From the NCBI RefSeq assembly GCF_030435805.1, contig NC_081295.1:157327001-157391000 (forward strand): a DNA stretch of 64,000 nt. The letters run 5' to 3'. Below, one piece after another: positions 44,077-63,680 of this stretch. Below the pieces are notes generated by a model. It did not search any database, had not been told where the DNA came from, and was given only the letters and a program-made list of their open reading frames with translations. Made by a program: the position numbers and the translations under genes. Origin of the DNA: Mustela lutreola (Eukaryota; Chordata; Mammalia; Carnivora; Mustelidae). Within the stretch, counting starts at the first letter, position 1. Each line of letters opens with the position of its first letter.

Positions 44077-44196
44077 AGGGGCACCTGGATGGTTCAGTCT
44101 GTAGAGCATGTGACTCTTGATCTCGGGGTTGTAAATTTGAGCCCCACATTGGATGCAGGGAGATTACTTAAAATCTTAAAAAAAAAAAAAAAAAAA
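44077..44196 (+). repeat. CAN-SINE, short old form
   Basis: About 100-base body (GGGGCACCTGGATGGTTCAG to AGATTACTTAAAATCTT) plus a poly-A tail. Confidence 0.9.
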
Positions 44197-44305
44197 GTTT
44201 ACTTTCACAGAAATATATAAAATGAAGTTCTCTAAGTTTACCCCAATTAAGAACACATTTCAGATAATTATTCTATAAAAATAATCATATACTATTTTGT
44301 TTTGT

Positions 44306-44429
44306 TTTTAAAGATTTTGGGCGCCTGGGTGGCTCAGTGGGTTAAGCCACTGCCTTCGGCTCAGGTCATGATCTCGAGGTCCTGAGATCGAGTCCCGCAT
44401 CGGGCTCTCTGCTCAGCCGGGAGCCTGCT

Positions 44430-44460
<31 letters not shown>

Positions 44461-44686
44461 GCCTCTCTGTCTGCTTGTGATCTCTGTCTGTCAAATAAAC
44501 AAATAAAATCTTTAAAAAAAGATTTTATTTATTTATTTGGCAGAGAGACAGAGAGCACAAGTAGGCAGAAAGGCAGGCAGAAGGAGGGGGAGAAGTGAGG
44601 CTCATGTGGTACTCGATTCCAGGACCCTGGGATCATGACGTGAGCTGAAGGCCAATGCTTAACCAACTGAGCCACCCAGGCACCCC
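44306..44686 (-). repeat. CAN-SINE interrupted by an opposite-strand CAN-SINE
   Basis: The outer reverse copy is split at its A-rich end by the plus-strand copy 44319-44517, with AAAGATTTT on both sides. It ends GAGCCACCCAGGCACCCC. Confidence 0.94.
44319..44517 (+). repeat. CAN-SINE nested in a CAN-SINE
   Basis: Young-type full copy with an expanded (CT)n run. Confidence 0.95.
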
Positions 44687-44713
44687 CCCCCATATAGTGT
44701 TTTATAACTTATC

Positions 44714-44914
44714 TTTTTTTAAAGATTTTATTTATTTATTTGACAGAGAGAGACACAGCAAGAGAGGGAACACAAGCAGGCGGAGTGGGAGGGGGGAGAA
44801 CGAGGCTTCCCGCAGAGCAGGGAGCCCGATGCGGGGCTCAATCGAGGACCCTGGGATCATGACCTGACCTGAGCCGAAGTCAGATGCTTAATGACTGAGC
44901 CACCCAGGCACCCC
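44714..44914 (-). repeat. CAN-SINE
   Basis: Reverse copy flanked by TATAACTTA duplications. Confidence 0.95.
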
Positions 44915-45072
44915 AGTATAACTTACTTTGTAAATTCAATGTGCCTTTGGCATCTTTTAGTTTTTAAAAAGGTTGGGGGTATAAAAAAAATCTAAGTTCC
45001 CAAATGTGGACATTTGGGTTTCCCCAATTTAAGTAAACAATGTTTCTTTGTATATGTTTTAACATTTGTGTA

Positions 45073-45261
45073 TTTTTTAAAAGATTTATTTACTTATTTT
45101 AGAGCTTGAGAGCTGGAGGAGAGGGAGGAAGACAGAGAATCTCAAACAGACTCCCTGCTGAGTGTGAAGCCAAGTGGGGCCTGATCTCACGAACATGAGA
45201 TCATGACCTGAGTGGAAACCAAGAGTTGGTGGCTCAAATGACTGAGCCACCCAGGCACCCC
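45073..45261 (-). repeat. CAN-SINE, older subfamily
   Basis: Reverse copy flanked by TTGTGTA, ending GAGCCACCCAGGCACCCC. Confidence 0.93.
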
Positions 45262-45784
45262 TTGTGTAAGTATTTCTATGTAAATAATTCCAAGAAGCTA
45301 AGTTGTTGGATCAAGAGGTATGGACATACTAATTTTAAAGTCTTGCCTTCAGAAAATATACAACCCAAGAATACCTGTACTTTCGCACACTTTCCAATAC
45401 TAAATATGACCAGTCTTTTTATCTTTAGTAATCTGAACAATTTTTTAATTGTTATTGTTTTAATTAAAATTATTATTGAACTTGAGCACCTTTTCGTGTT
45501 GTCTATTTGTGTTCTATAAATGCTTACCTAAGTTGTTTGCCAATTTTTCTATTGGCTTGGTGGTACTTTTCTTATTTTTTGTAAGAGGCCTTTGTGTATT
45601 AGGAAAATCAGTCCTGTGTCTTTCAGATGGTGATATATTTTATTCTGAGCTTATACTTTAGTTTTTATTTTCTTCATTTAATATTCCAAAATTTTACATC
45701 ATTGGTTCCATTTATCTTTTCCTTTGTGGATTTTCAGTTATATGTCTTTAGGGTTTTATGTCATGTTTATATCCCTCCCCACTC
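45262..45784. other. Intergenic, probably antisense old LINE
   Basis: AT-rich sequence. The 45290-45770 part resembles antisense old L1 sequence around the 3' end. No gene is seen. Confidence 0.4.
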
Positions 45785-46370
45785 CAAGGTAGCAGTAGCT
45801 TCCCAGCCTACCTCCCTGCTTCTGTCTTTGTACAACCCCTTTCACTTACAAGTTTATTTTTAACACAGCAGCCAGAAAACTCTTTCAATACCTGTATCTG
45901 AACATGTTACTCTCCTGCTCAGAAATTCTGAATGACTTCCCATCTTGGAGTAAAAAAAAATATATGTATCCTTGAATTCACCTTGAAACACACTCCACTC
46001 CAGGCTGTCCATTTGCTATCCCTCTTCCTGAAACAGCTTTACCCCTGATTATACACTCACTCATCTCCCTCAGTCCTTGCTTTAATGTACGTATATTAGT
46101 GAGGTCCTCCATGACCACCCATTTAAAATTGCATTACTTCATTCTCACTCCAAACTTCGTGTTTCCTTTATTTTCTCCTTGGCACTAACATGCACCATCT
46201 AATATACTATATATTTTTCTTGTTTATTGCCTGCCTACCTACCTCATACACTGAAGCACACACACTAAATTACAAATTCCCCTTAATTCAAAGGTATTAT
46301 TTTCCTTTAACCTGTAGCTCCAGCTTCCAGAACAGTGCCTGGTGTAGCAGGTGAATAATCAATATTTGTG
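45785..46370. repeat. L2-like LINE remnant
   Basis: The order CTGCTCAGAAATTCTGAATG, then GGTCCTCCATGACCACCC, then AGAACAGTGCCTGGTG follows the general L2 3' pattern. It is strongly diverged. Confidence 0.5.
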
Positions 46371-46394
46371 TAAGAAAGGGAAAGAGGGAGAAAA

Positions 46395-46780
46395 AAATTA
46401 AGCATTTCTAACCCATCAGATTGGCAAACATCAAAATATCTATGACATTGTGTTGACAAGTATAGGTAAACAGAACATCTCTCTTAGGGTTTCTGATTGA
46501 TAATATAGCACTAACAAAAGTACAAATGTCCCTACTCCGTACTCTAGTAATTCTATTTCTAGGAATATATACTATGTAAATACCCTTAGGCATGAGAAAG
46601 ATTTATGTTTACAGTAATTTACTCCAGCAGCGTTTCAAAAAGAAGATGGGAAACAACCCGCCTGACCACCAGTGGGGTAACCATTAATGGATGATGGCCC
46701 ACACAATGAATACTGTGCAATTGATTAAAAAGGGCAGATCGAGGAAACCCTTTATGCACAATCTCCAATATTAGTTACTA
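46395..46780 (+). repeat. Old L1 3'-end remnant
   Basis: AACCCATCAGATTGGCAAAC through ATTAATGGATGATGGCCC is the sense-strand pattern of an old L1 3' end. No frame is retained. Confidence 0.6.
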
Positions 46781-47626
46781 GGAGGAAGCAAGCAAGGCGC
46801 AGAAATGCTACCTTTTGTGCAGGAGGAAGGCGAGGGGGATAGGTACCTGCCTGACCCGTGTACGGAACGGTACGCGACCCAGAAAAAGTCAGGCTGTCAA
46901 AAGTAGATGCTGGAGGACACTTACTCTTTTAAAATGTTGAACTGTGTGAATCCATTACTTTTTCATACTACGTATCTAATAAGTAAACCCAAAAAATTCT
47001 TGAGAGGGGAAAAGTTTTGAAAAAGAACAAAGAGGATACGCCTGCGGGCCCGCGAACAACCGCTTACACACGTGGTCCTCCACGGGCGGGGCCACCGAGG
47101 CGAGGTATCCTAGAGCGGCCGGAAGTGCCCGGGGCCCGCGGCGGGGCGCCCATTGGTCGGCTGGAGTCCAGCCTTTGTTCCCGGCCGCCGAGAGGTGGCT
47201 GTTGCCGCGGGCGCATCCGTCTGGCGTCCGCCGCTTCTGCGGGGGTGGTCGAGGGTCGGCCCTCCGCGAGTGGACCGTCCCCACAGCCACGGAACGCCGA
47301 GCCTGCGCCTCTCGGGCGTGGAGTCCGCGAGCCTCCTCGCAAAGCTGAGGCGTTTCTCCTCACAAAGCGGTGACTCTCGGGCTTCCTGGAGTGCTGACGG
47401 GCGCCGGCCGCTCCCCGACCCAGAGAGAACCGGGAGTCGCGTCGGCAGCGGGCACTTTCAGTCAGAGCGCAGAGCTAGTCGGCCTGGGCGCCCCGGTGCC
47501 CTTCAGCGCGTGTGTGCTCACGGCAGCTTTCGTCCTTTCTCCGCCGCAACGGCGTTCTGTGACGCGGTTCCGAGAGGTTCTCCTTGGGGTCGCGCGGGGC
47601 AGGGTTAATCTCCGACGCAGCGCACG

Positions 47627-56300
<8,674 letters not shown>

Positions 56301-56983
56301 GATGGTGAAGTAACAGAAATTCTTTAGCTACTCAGGTCTCCTTAGTTACCAGAGAATCTGCCTTAGGGACTGAGTATCCTGAATGCAGGCAAAGCTTCAG
56401 TCATCATGGAACATTTCTCTGGCACCAGAGAATCTATCTGAGAAGATTTCCTTTTCTTTCTAAATTAGTTCAGTTTCTTAGGAAGCATTTAAAGTTATTT
56501 CAGAAACCCTTGTCTGTTGACAAGACTGCTCACTTGCAGCCCAAAATAACAATGTTTCTTGGTTGAAAGATAGTGAATTCTGCTTCTCAGTTTTCTTTTT
56601 TACTTGACTATTCTGTGTATGACATTAGGCAAAGCATTCGCATTTTCCTCTGCCCTCATTTCCCCCTGTCGAAGACACAGTAGAGGTCTGTTGTATTAAG
56701 TTAAAGCTGCTTCTCAAACAGTACTATATATTTGTTTCCCATCACTACTGATACAATAGCCTAAAACAGGGCGTGTAATCGTTTTGTGGAATTTGTTTGC
56801 CAATGCTAAAAAAGAGGAAACCATCAGAAAAGAAGCAGAGTAAGGAAAACATTCAAGTGGAAAGGAAAGCAGTGAGTGATGCGTAGAAGCTGCTGGGAAG
56901 GGAGATGACCGTAATGAGGATAAATCACTCCTCTTCTGAGTCTCAGGTCCCTGTAAACTGAGAGACATGGGGAGGGATTCGTC
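56301..56983 (+). other. ZSCAN16: ZSCAN16 3' UTR with decayed zinc-finger sequence
   Basis: From about 56320 to 56450 the plus strand still reads like finger-array DNA. It includes AGTTACCAGAGAATCTGCC, then GAATGCAGGCAAAGCTTCAG, then CATTTCTCTGGCACCAGAGA. The stop codon at 56298 and later changes removed these fingers from the protein. No close poly(A) signal was found. Confidence 0.7.
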
Positions 56984-57178
56984 CAAAACTGCACTGTCCA
57001 GTTTGGTAGCCAGTGCCCACACATGGCTGTGGGGCAAATTTAAAATTAAATTCACTCAAAGTAGAGAATTCTGTTCCTTATCACAAGCAGGTAGCAGCTA
57101 CTAAACTGGACAGCACAGACACAGATCATTTTTATCATTGCAGAGAGTTCTAAAGGACGCTGCTGTCTAACCAATCAC
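56984..57178. mobile_element. hAT-Charlie-like MITE
   Basis: CACTGTCCAGTTTGGTAGCC and ACTAAACTGGACAGCACAG are inverted partners. The layout is that of a short MER58/Charlie relative, old and diverged. Confidence 0.6.
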
Positions 57179-59509
57179 CAGTAACATGTCTTCCAGCTTA
57201 CATATTGTGTGATTCTGAGTTCAGGAAGGTAGTAAAAGAGAAGCCTAAGGAGACTATAGTAGCAACAGGAGATAAAATACACTCTAAAAAAGGACTTAAT
57301 AATAACTTTATGGCACTTTTCCAGCCTTAAAAAAGGAGTGTATTATAACTGAATGACTGAAGATTATTAAAGTAAATATAATAACCAAATAATCTAAATT
57401 GAAAGTTAAGTTACTACCTCATCTCTAAAACAGAGTGTAACTACCTTTACAAAGTAGCATCCCATCAGATACCTATGCTGATAAGAAACTGAGATTCTCA
57501 GGAGTTTAATAAACAATCCAATTTTTTTGTTTGGCTTGGAAATGTATTAGCAGTTCATATACTTGCAACAGTTTTACATCCCTAGTTTGAAAATACTATA
57601 AAATGACATAAATTGTGAGCAGAGGCCCAGCACATTCAAATGTACACCACCACGGAACCGTGAATCACTGGTTCTAGGAACAGCCATCCCCAGAACAAGC
57701 AGGAAGGGATCTAATCTCTTCCTGAGAACAAGAATTACACACACTTGCTTCTGCCCGAGGAGTTAAACCACCACAGTCATTTCTCTGTCTTTACTACTAT
57801 TGGAAGATGAATCTTAAATAACTTCTTGAGAACCAACACCATAAACTGAACTTTTACGTATTTTGAATGTAATGCTGCTTTAAAAGAAAAATGTAAGTTT
57901 ATTCTGAATGTCTAGATCAACTGGTAGAAAATTTTAAAACATCAAGTTTCATACTCCTACTTGTTTTTATGACTTATAATTATCTGAGCCATATTTCAAA
58001 GCATTTGAAACAAAAGATTTTTTAATGGTGATGAAGACAAAAGTATTAAATCTTTAATATTAGAAACATCCTTATTTTAAAAATAAAGCTCAGTGCTGAG
58101 TGATAGCGTTTCCCCCTTTACTTTTTGTCTTGCTGAGAAGCATAGAAGCTGTTCATAGTCTCTGTAAAAGAAAAGCTCCTATTTATGATATGATCCCTTC
58201 TTAAATTTAGAGATGCTTCTGCAATGGTAAGAAAGATCATTTTGGCTACCAAAAGATTAGGTTTCCTAAGATTGATAAAGACATGACCTACTGATTTTCC
58301 TTTACCCTCTATATGCTAGAACATTCTACTCAGATAGTTTTGAATACTGTTCTAGTCTTCAAGTTGTATACCTTCAAAGGCTAGTGAAGATTAGTTTGGA
58401 GCACTGAGACAGACCGTGCTACCCTTTTTTAGGTTTGGTGTTGATTCCAAATTGCCACCACGGTGTCCACCATCTGATAACAGAGGCAGGAACAGAAATA
58501 TATGGGGCCAGACACAGCCTGGAGTGCTGCAGGCGAGAGAAACCTGGGATAAAAGCAGGTACAGGCAAGGAGGCATGAGGTTAAAGATCTGAGTTGTTGC
58601 TGGTACCAAAAGCGGCAGGTGGTGTCCTGTAAGTGTGTAGAAGCCCAAAGGAAAGACTTGGGGAGGGCGCTCAAACAGCCACGATTACCAGAAGAGAAGC
58701 TGCAATACGGTAGACACGGCAGCTACAGCCGCGTGGGTCTAGCAGAGAGCCTTCCTCAGCACACAGCACCCGCTCTAGAAGAACCCAGTTTCTCAAACAG
58801 TTGTGTCAGAAGCATATGCGTTGCTCCTTCCATCTTTTTGGAAAGATTAGGGTTTGGTTTTGTTTTGTTTTGAAGGAGGCAAGAAGTTGTAGTTTGAAGT
58901 TTTGTGAACTAGTGCAGCTGTGATTGTAAGAGGCACCTAAAGGGTGTACGGGGCCCGTCTCTTAGACACAGATGGGGATGCTGGTGAAGTGGTGATTCTG
59001 AATGAGGAGCTAACAGCTCTGAAGGGAGAAAACAGTAAGTGCTGGGGGAGGGGGGGCTATAGGAGGTATTTGTGGGCATTGGTGAATAAGATCAGGGAAA
59101 GGGAGAAAATAAAATGAACAAGGATACAGGGAAAAGAACAAAGATAAATTGAGATGGTGATAGGGAGAGAGAAGAGAGTAACAATCTAATAATGGCATCA
59201 ATCATACTTGAGCCTAGATCACAGGATACAAGCCATACAAAGGAGAACAGATGAGCTCCTTATCCCAAGGTACACTGAATCTTATGAGCACAGCGCGTAT
59301 CTATCTTTATCCAACAGGTCATTCTCATCCTGAGCATGACATTATTTGTTTACAACCAAAAAGTCCATTAACAGTGAAAACACAAGTAGAAATCTTGACA
59401 TCAACAAAACAAGCTGTTCTCCCCTGACTGACCCCACAAGTGAGTCATGTTGAGGTTATGAAGGATCAGCTTGCTCAGTCTTTCTTCCTCGAATCATATA
59501 AAGCAAGGT
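57179..59509. other. Intergenic, no gene seen
   Basis: Unassigned. The AATAAA at 57508 and the one at 58081 could serve the distant ZSCAN16 3' UTR, but this is speculative. The 58390-58900 part is somewhat GC-rich and has no recognised repeat. Confidence 0.4.
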
Positions 59510-59707
59510 TTCTCCATCTTGCTTCTGTTAACATTTTTAGCCAGACATTTCTTTGAGTGCCCTGTCCCCTGCAGGGCAGGGCATTTAGGGGTATTCCCAG
59601 CTTCCAGCCTCTGGATGCTACCACACCTCCTACTTGTGACAAGCATTTTTTAAATGGGAGAGTAAGTGCCCCCTTGAGGGGCAGAATCACTCCTAGTTGA
59701 GAACTAG
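59510..59707 (-). mobile_element. hAT-Charlie MITE (MER20-like)
   Basis: The minus strand starts CTAGTTCTCAACTAGGAGTG and passes the CCTCAAGGGGGCACTT stretch and the GGTAGCATCCAGAGGCTGG stretch in MER20 order. Confidence 0.75.
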
Positions 59708-60057
59708 TCTGTAGGAAAATAATCTGATTTCCGTAACTGTTCCTCACCATATGCAGTAAGAGTCTATATAGAGATGGTGCTTATAACCAGCACTGCTAGA
59801 CCCTTCTACCGCAAAAAATGATTCCCAGAGTACCTAAGCTCTAAATGATAATCATGCTGAAGAATCCGTCTGCTTTAGGAAGCCACACCTCACTATTGAA
59901 GACCAGAGTTGCTCTTGGGGCCCCCCGTCCGTAAGCTCTCAGATGAGCTTACACTGCATTTTTTAAGACTTTCCTCTTCCCCCCGCCCCCCATACTTGTG
60001 GTGCTACCCACTCCTTTGCCCCGACCCAACCATGAACAGAGACTTTTTGATCAAGAT
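59708..60057. other. Intergenic, no gene seen
   Basis: Unassigned sequence. Confidence 0.3.
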
Positions 60058-60660
60058 TTGCACTGTCCAGTACAGTAGTCATCAGGTATATATGGCTTTG
60101 CAACTAAGAAACTACTATTTTTTTTTAAGATTTTTATTTATTTGACAGAGAGGGGGAAGCAGGCTCCTCACTGAGCAGAGAGCCAGATGTGGGGCTCGAT
60201 CCCAGGACCCTGAGATCATGACCTGAACCAAAGGCAGAGGCTTAACCCACTGAGCCACCCAGGTGCCCCATAAGAAACTACATATTTTATTTCATTTAAT
60301 TTTAATTAAATTTTAAAACATAATTCAGTTATTGGAAAACCTTTATGTTTGGTGTAATTTGGGTATGTGAGCTTACTTTTAACATTTTAAATTTTGTATA
60401 ATCTCAATAATTAAGTATTTTCAATGAAAACTGAATTGAAATTTACAATAACTAGAAAAAAATCCACTTTTAAAGATTTAGTATAAAATATGAATATAAG
60501 ATATTTCATTTTTATATTGATTAGATGTTAATATTTTGGATATACTAGTTTAAATAAAATATGCTATTAAAATTAGTTTCACCTGTCTTTTTACTTTTTT
60601 AATGTGGCAATTAGAAAACTTTACATAGGTAGATCACATTATATTCCTATTTATTGAACA
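60058..60660 (-). mobile_element. hAT-Charlie element (MER58-like), split by a SINE
   Basis: TTGCACTGTCCAGTACAGTA starts the element. The AT-rich interior (AAAATATGCTATTAAAATTA and ACTTTTTTAATGTGGCAATT) fits a longer MER58/Charlie copy in reverse. A CAN-SINE at 60117-60269 interrupts it with AAGAAACTAC on both sides. Confidence 0.65.
60117..60269 (-). repeat. CAN-SINE nested in a DNA transposon
   Basis: Reverse copy ending GAGCCACCCAGGTGCCCC. The duplication AAGAAACTAC is on both sides. Confidence 0.95.
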
Positions 60661-60713
60661 GCCTAATCAAGGTCTCACCTCAGGGTACATCCAGTTCTCT
60701 GTGTTTCAAACCA

Positions 60714-60911
60714 CTTTTTTTTTCTTTTTCTTTTTTTTGGTCAGAGAGAGTGCACACAAGCAGGGGGGGTGTGGGAGGCAGAGGAGAAGCAGGCTCCCTG
60801 CCAAACAAGGGGGCCTGAGCAAGGAAACTGATGTTGCAAGACTAGATCCCAAGACCAAGAATCATGACCTGAGCCAAAGGCAGACACTTAACTGAGCCAT
60901 CCAGGCATCCC
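60714..60911 (-). repeat. CAN-SINE
   Basis: Reverse copy ending GAGCCATCCAGGCATCCC, flanked by TCAAACCAC and TCAAACGAC. Confidence 0.9.
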
Positions 60912-61619
60912 TCAAACGACTTTAATTCTGTGAGACTAAGTTCTATAATACTAAGGACTTTTTCCCTATTTCTTCTTATCGATTTGTTCAACAAGTACTT
61001 ACTGAGCACAATGCTATGTGCTACAGAGACAAGGGCAGGCTGCTCCAAAATGGACCACGATGGTAGACTGATTATTTTAAATAAAAGTTACTTAAGACAG
61101 ATGGTGCAAGGACACTGAGACCTCCTTTGTGTCCCCCTGAAAGCAGGAAATTAATCTCCCGTGTGAAAGGTACCTTCCCAGTACCAGGAGGTAAGGAGAC
61201 ATCCTTATCACCAGAGATAGGAAATTTAGACCCCATGTTACTGTTTACTAATCTACCACCCCAGCCCAAGTTCTGTTTAGAATTCCTTACTAACTGAAGC
61301 TCACAAAGTTGTTTTCTTTGTCCTGTCAAATCCTCAGATTTATCATCTCTTTGTCTGAAAAGTTTAAAAACTGCCTGCTTTGGTCATTTCCTTAGGTCTT
61401 GAGTTCATTATTGGGCTTCCATCTGGTCTTTTCTACTGTTAATCTGTTTCCATTAAATTTAATTCTTAGTCCAACTGGGAGACCACAAAGGGTACAGGAA
61501 GAATTTTTTCTTCCCCTTTAGTGCCAAGCCCCTATTCTAGGTACTGAGGACACAGTGCAGAATGAGATAAGATCTCTGCCCTTATAAGCCTATGTTACTG
61601 TAAAGGGAGATACCCTGAT
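60912..61619. other. Intergenic, ancient repeat pieces
   Basis: CAACAAGTACTTACTGAGCA (60988) and the 61503-61600 stretch look like L2/MIR-type remnants. The rest is unassigned. Confidence 0.4.
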
Positions 61620-62055
61620 AGCAGTTAGAATAGCTATTATCAAAAAGACAAGAAATAACAAGTGTTGACAAGGACGTGAAGAAAAGGAAGCCCTCATGCA
61701 CTGCTGGTGGGAAAGTAAAGTGGTGCCACTGTGGAAATCTGTATGAAGTTCCTCAAAAAACTAAAAATAGAAGTATACGATCCTGCAATTTTATTCGGGG
61801 TATTTATTCAAGGAAAAAAAAAAACACTGGTAAAGATATATGTGCCCCCATGTTCACTGCAGCATTATTTATGACAGCCAAGACAAGGAAACGACCTAAG
61901 TGTCCATGGATGGATGCATGTATAAAGAAATGGAATGTTACTCAGCTCTTTTTTAAAAAATGAAATCTCGCCATTTGTGACAATGAGGCTGAACTTGAGT
62001 GCATTATGCTAAGCCAAATCAGTCAGAGAAAGACAAATACTATAACATTTCTCTT

Positions 62056-62165
62056 GGGGTGCCTGGCTGTCTCAAAGGAGCCTGCAAATCTTCATCTCTG
62101 GGTCATGAGTTCCAACCCCTCGTTGGCTGTAAAGATTACTTAAAACACAAGCAAACGAAAAAAAC
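62056..62165 (+). repeat. CAN-SINE, short form, rearranged
   Basis: GGGGTGCCTGGCTGTCTCAA to AAAGATTACTTAAAACAC. It lies inside the L1 remnant. Confidence 0.8.
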
Positions 62166-62206
62166 TACATGGTCTCTCTCTTATATGTGGACTCTGAAAA
62201 AAAAAA

Positions 62207-62220
62207 ATAATAATAATAAC
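62207..62220 (+). repeat. Simple repeat (AAT)n
   Basis: Short AATAATAATAATAA run inside the L1 remnant. Confidence 0.8.
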
Positions 62221-62439
62221 CATGTAGATGTAGAACATGGGCAGGCATGGGTTGGAGGAGGTCAAAAACCTAAAGAAGCCAACCACACAGGTGCTCACAG
62301 AGACACATACATATTGAAGAGATCTCATGAGTCAGTATTTAACAGGAACAGTCACCCAGTGGAGTATGTTCTTCTTTAACTCCAACTAGTACACCCGAGA
62401 CACCTGGGCAGGAAACCAGGGCCAGGCTGACTGTTCCAG

Positions 62440-63350
62440 CATCATTTCAGGGGCAGAAATCGAGATTCCCAGGCGCTGAGGGTGGTGCCTGGAAACGCGT
62501 TCAACAACAAAGACGACGTCTGTTCTTCCAAGCCCGTCCTACAGTCGAGGGCTCGCAGAGCGAACAGGAATGGAAAAGACACCGAGGCACCGGTGAGCAG
62601 CACTCCCGGCCGTCGGCGCTCCTGGGGAGGGCCATGCCCGCGGCCAGCCCCGGTCCAGCCCGGGTCAGCCCCGCAGCACGAGACCCCGCCGGGCACCAGG
62701 AACCCCGCCGGGTGGTGTCCCCCAAAGAGACTCAGGAGCCTGGAAGAAGCGTGTCGTGCCCCGCCCCGGCTGAGCGCCCTGCGGGTAACCGGCGCCACCG
62801 CGGGGTCCCGGCCCGCACTCTGCGCTCAGAGCCGCGTCCATCAGCTCAGGGGCATCCCATCTCCACGGCTTCGCGGCGTCGTGGCCGCTCTGCGTGCTCC
62901 ACGGCCGCCCTCCACCCTCGCTGCTCCCCGCACACCTCCGCACGTCCCCACCTGGCCGCAGCGGCCGCCCAGCCACGGAGACCGCCCCCGCCCCGCCCCT
63001 CCACTCACCGCCAGCCCCTCTCTCCCTCTCTCCCACCCGGCGCCCGCCCTCCCAGCCAGCTGCTCCGGAACCGGTAACGACCGGCAACAGGAAGTGCCTC
63101 CAGTCGCGAGAGCGCCTGGCAAGGGGTCCGGTCTTCCGCGAAGCCCAAAACATGGGGTTCCCGCCTGAAAGAGGCCGGGAGCCCCAAGAGCAAGCGGGGG
63201 AGGCGGGTTTGGGGGCCCCCGGAGGTTCTCTCAGGGGGCAGGGCTCCCGTCAAGCCCCTCCACCGCGGGGCTGGGCAAACCTCCAGGAGTCCGCAGGACG
63301 CCCGAGAGTGACTGTAAGGACAGGCCTCTGGGCCCCGCAACCTCTCATCC
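62440..63350 (+). promoter_or_regulatory. ZKSCAN8: CpG island, probable ZKSCAN8 promoter
   Basis: CpG-dense segment with an ETS-type AGGAAGTG at 63089-63096. No SCAN exon lies between it and the window end, so the gene it serves must have its coding exons beyond 64000, or lie on the minus strand. By human order (ZSCAN16 then ZKSCAN8, same strand) ZKSCAN8 is the expected owner. Donor-like CACCG|GTGAGC (62592) and ACCG|GTAACG (63074) are possible exon 1 ends. Open frames inside are composition artefacts. Confidence 0.6.
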
Positions 63351-63491
63351 GGAACAAACGTGAAGGGGAGCAAAATATACCGCCCCAAGTGCGCCTCTTT
63401 GATGTAAGGATAGTTTGGGCTGGTGGTTTTGTTTCGTTTTGTTTTTTAACAAACGGGACAGGAGCTCTGAAAACCATGTAAAAGTTACCCC

Positions 63492-63680
63492 CCCCCTTTT
63501 TTTTTAAATTTATTTGACAGAGAGAGATCACAAGTAGGCAGAGAGGCAGGCAGAGAGAGAGAGAGGGAAACAGGCTCCCCGCTGAGCAGAGAGCCGGATG
63601 CGGGACTCGATCCCAGGACCCTGAGATCATGACCTGAGCCGAAGGCAGCGGCTTAACCCACTGAGCCATCCAGGCGCCCC
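63492..63680 (-). repeat. CAN-SINE with target duplication
   Basis: Young-type reverse copy flanked by AGTTACCCC on both sides, ending GAGCCATCCAGGCGCCCC. Confidence 0.96.

Larger units (their letters stand above)
61620..62400 (+). mobile_element. L1 LINE remnant, 3' end, split by a SINE
   Basis: The sense-strand L1 3' pattern is clear: AACAAGTGTTGACAAGGACG, TGCACTGCTGGTGGGAAAGT, then CCCATGTTCACTGCAGCATT and AAGTGTCCATGGATGGATG. It is truncated and non-coding, with a short SINE at 62056-62165. It is better preserved than the 12.2-14.5 kb copy. Confidence 0.85.

Noticed and set aside
62482-63481. 228- and 195-codon frames in the last CpG island
   Set aside because: Composition artefacts, overlapping with equally long minus-strand frames.
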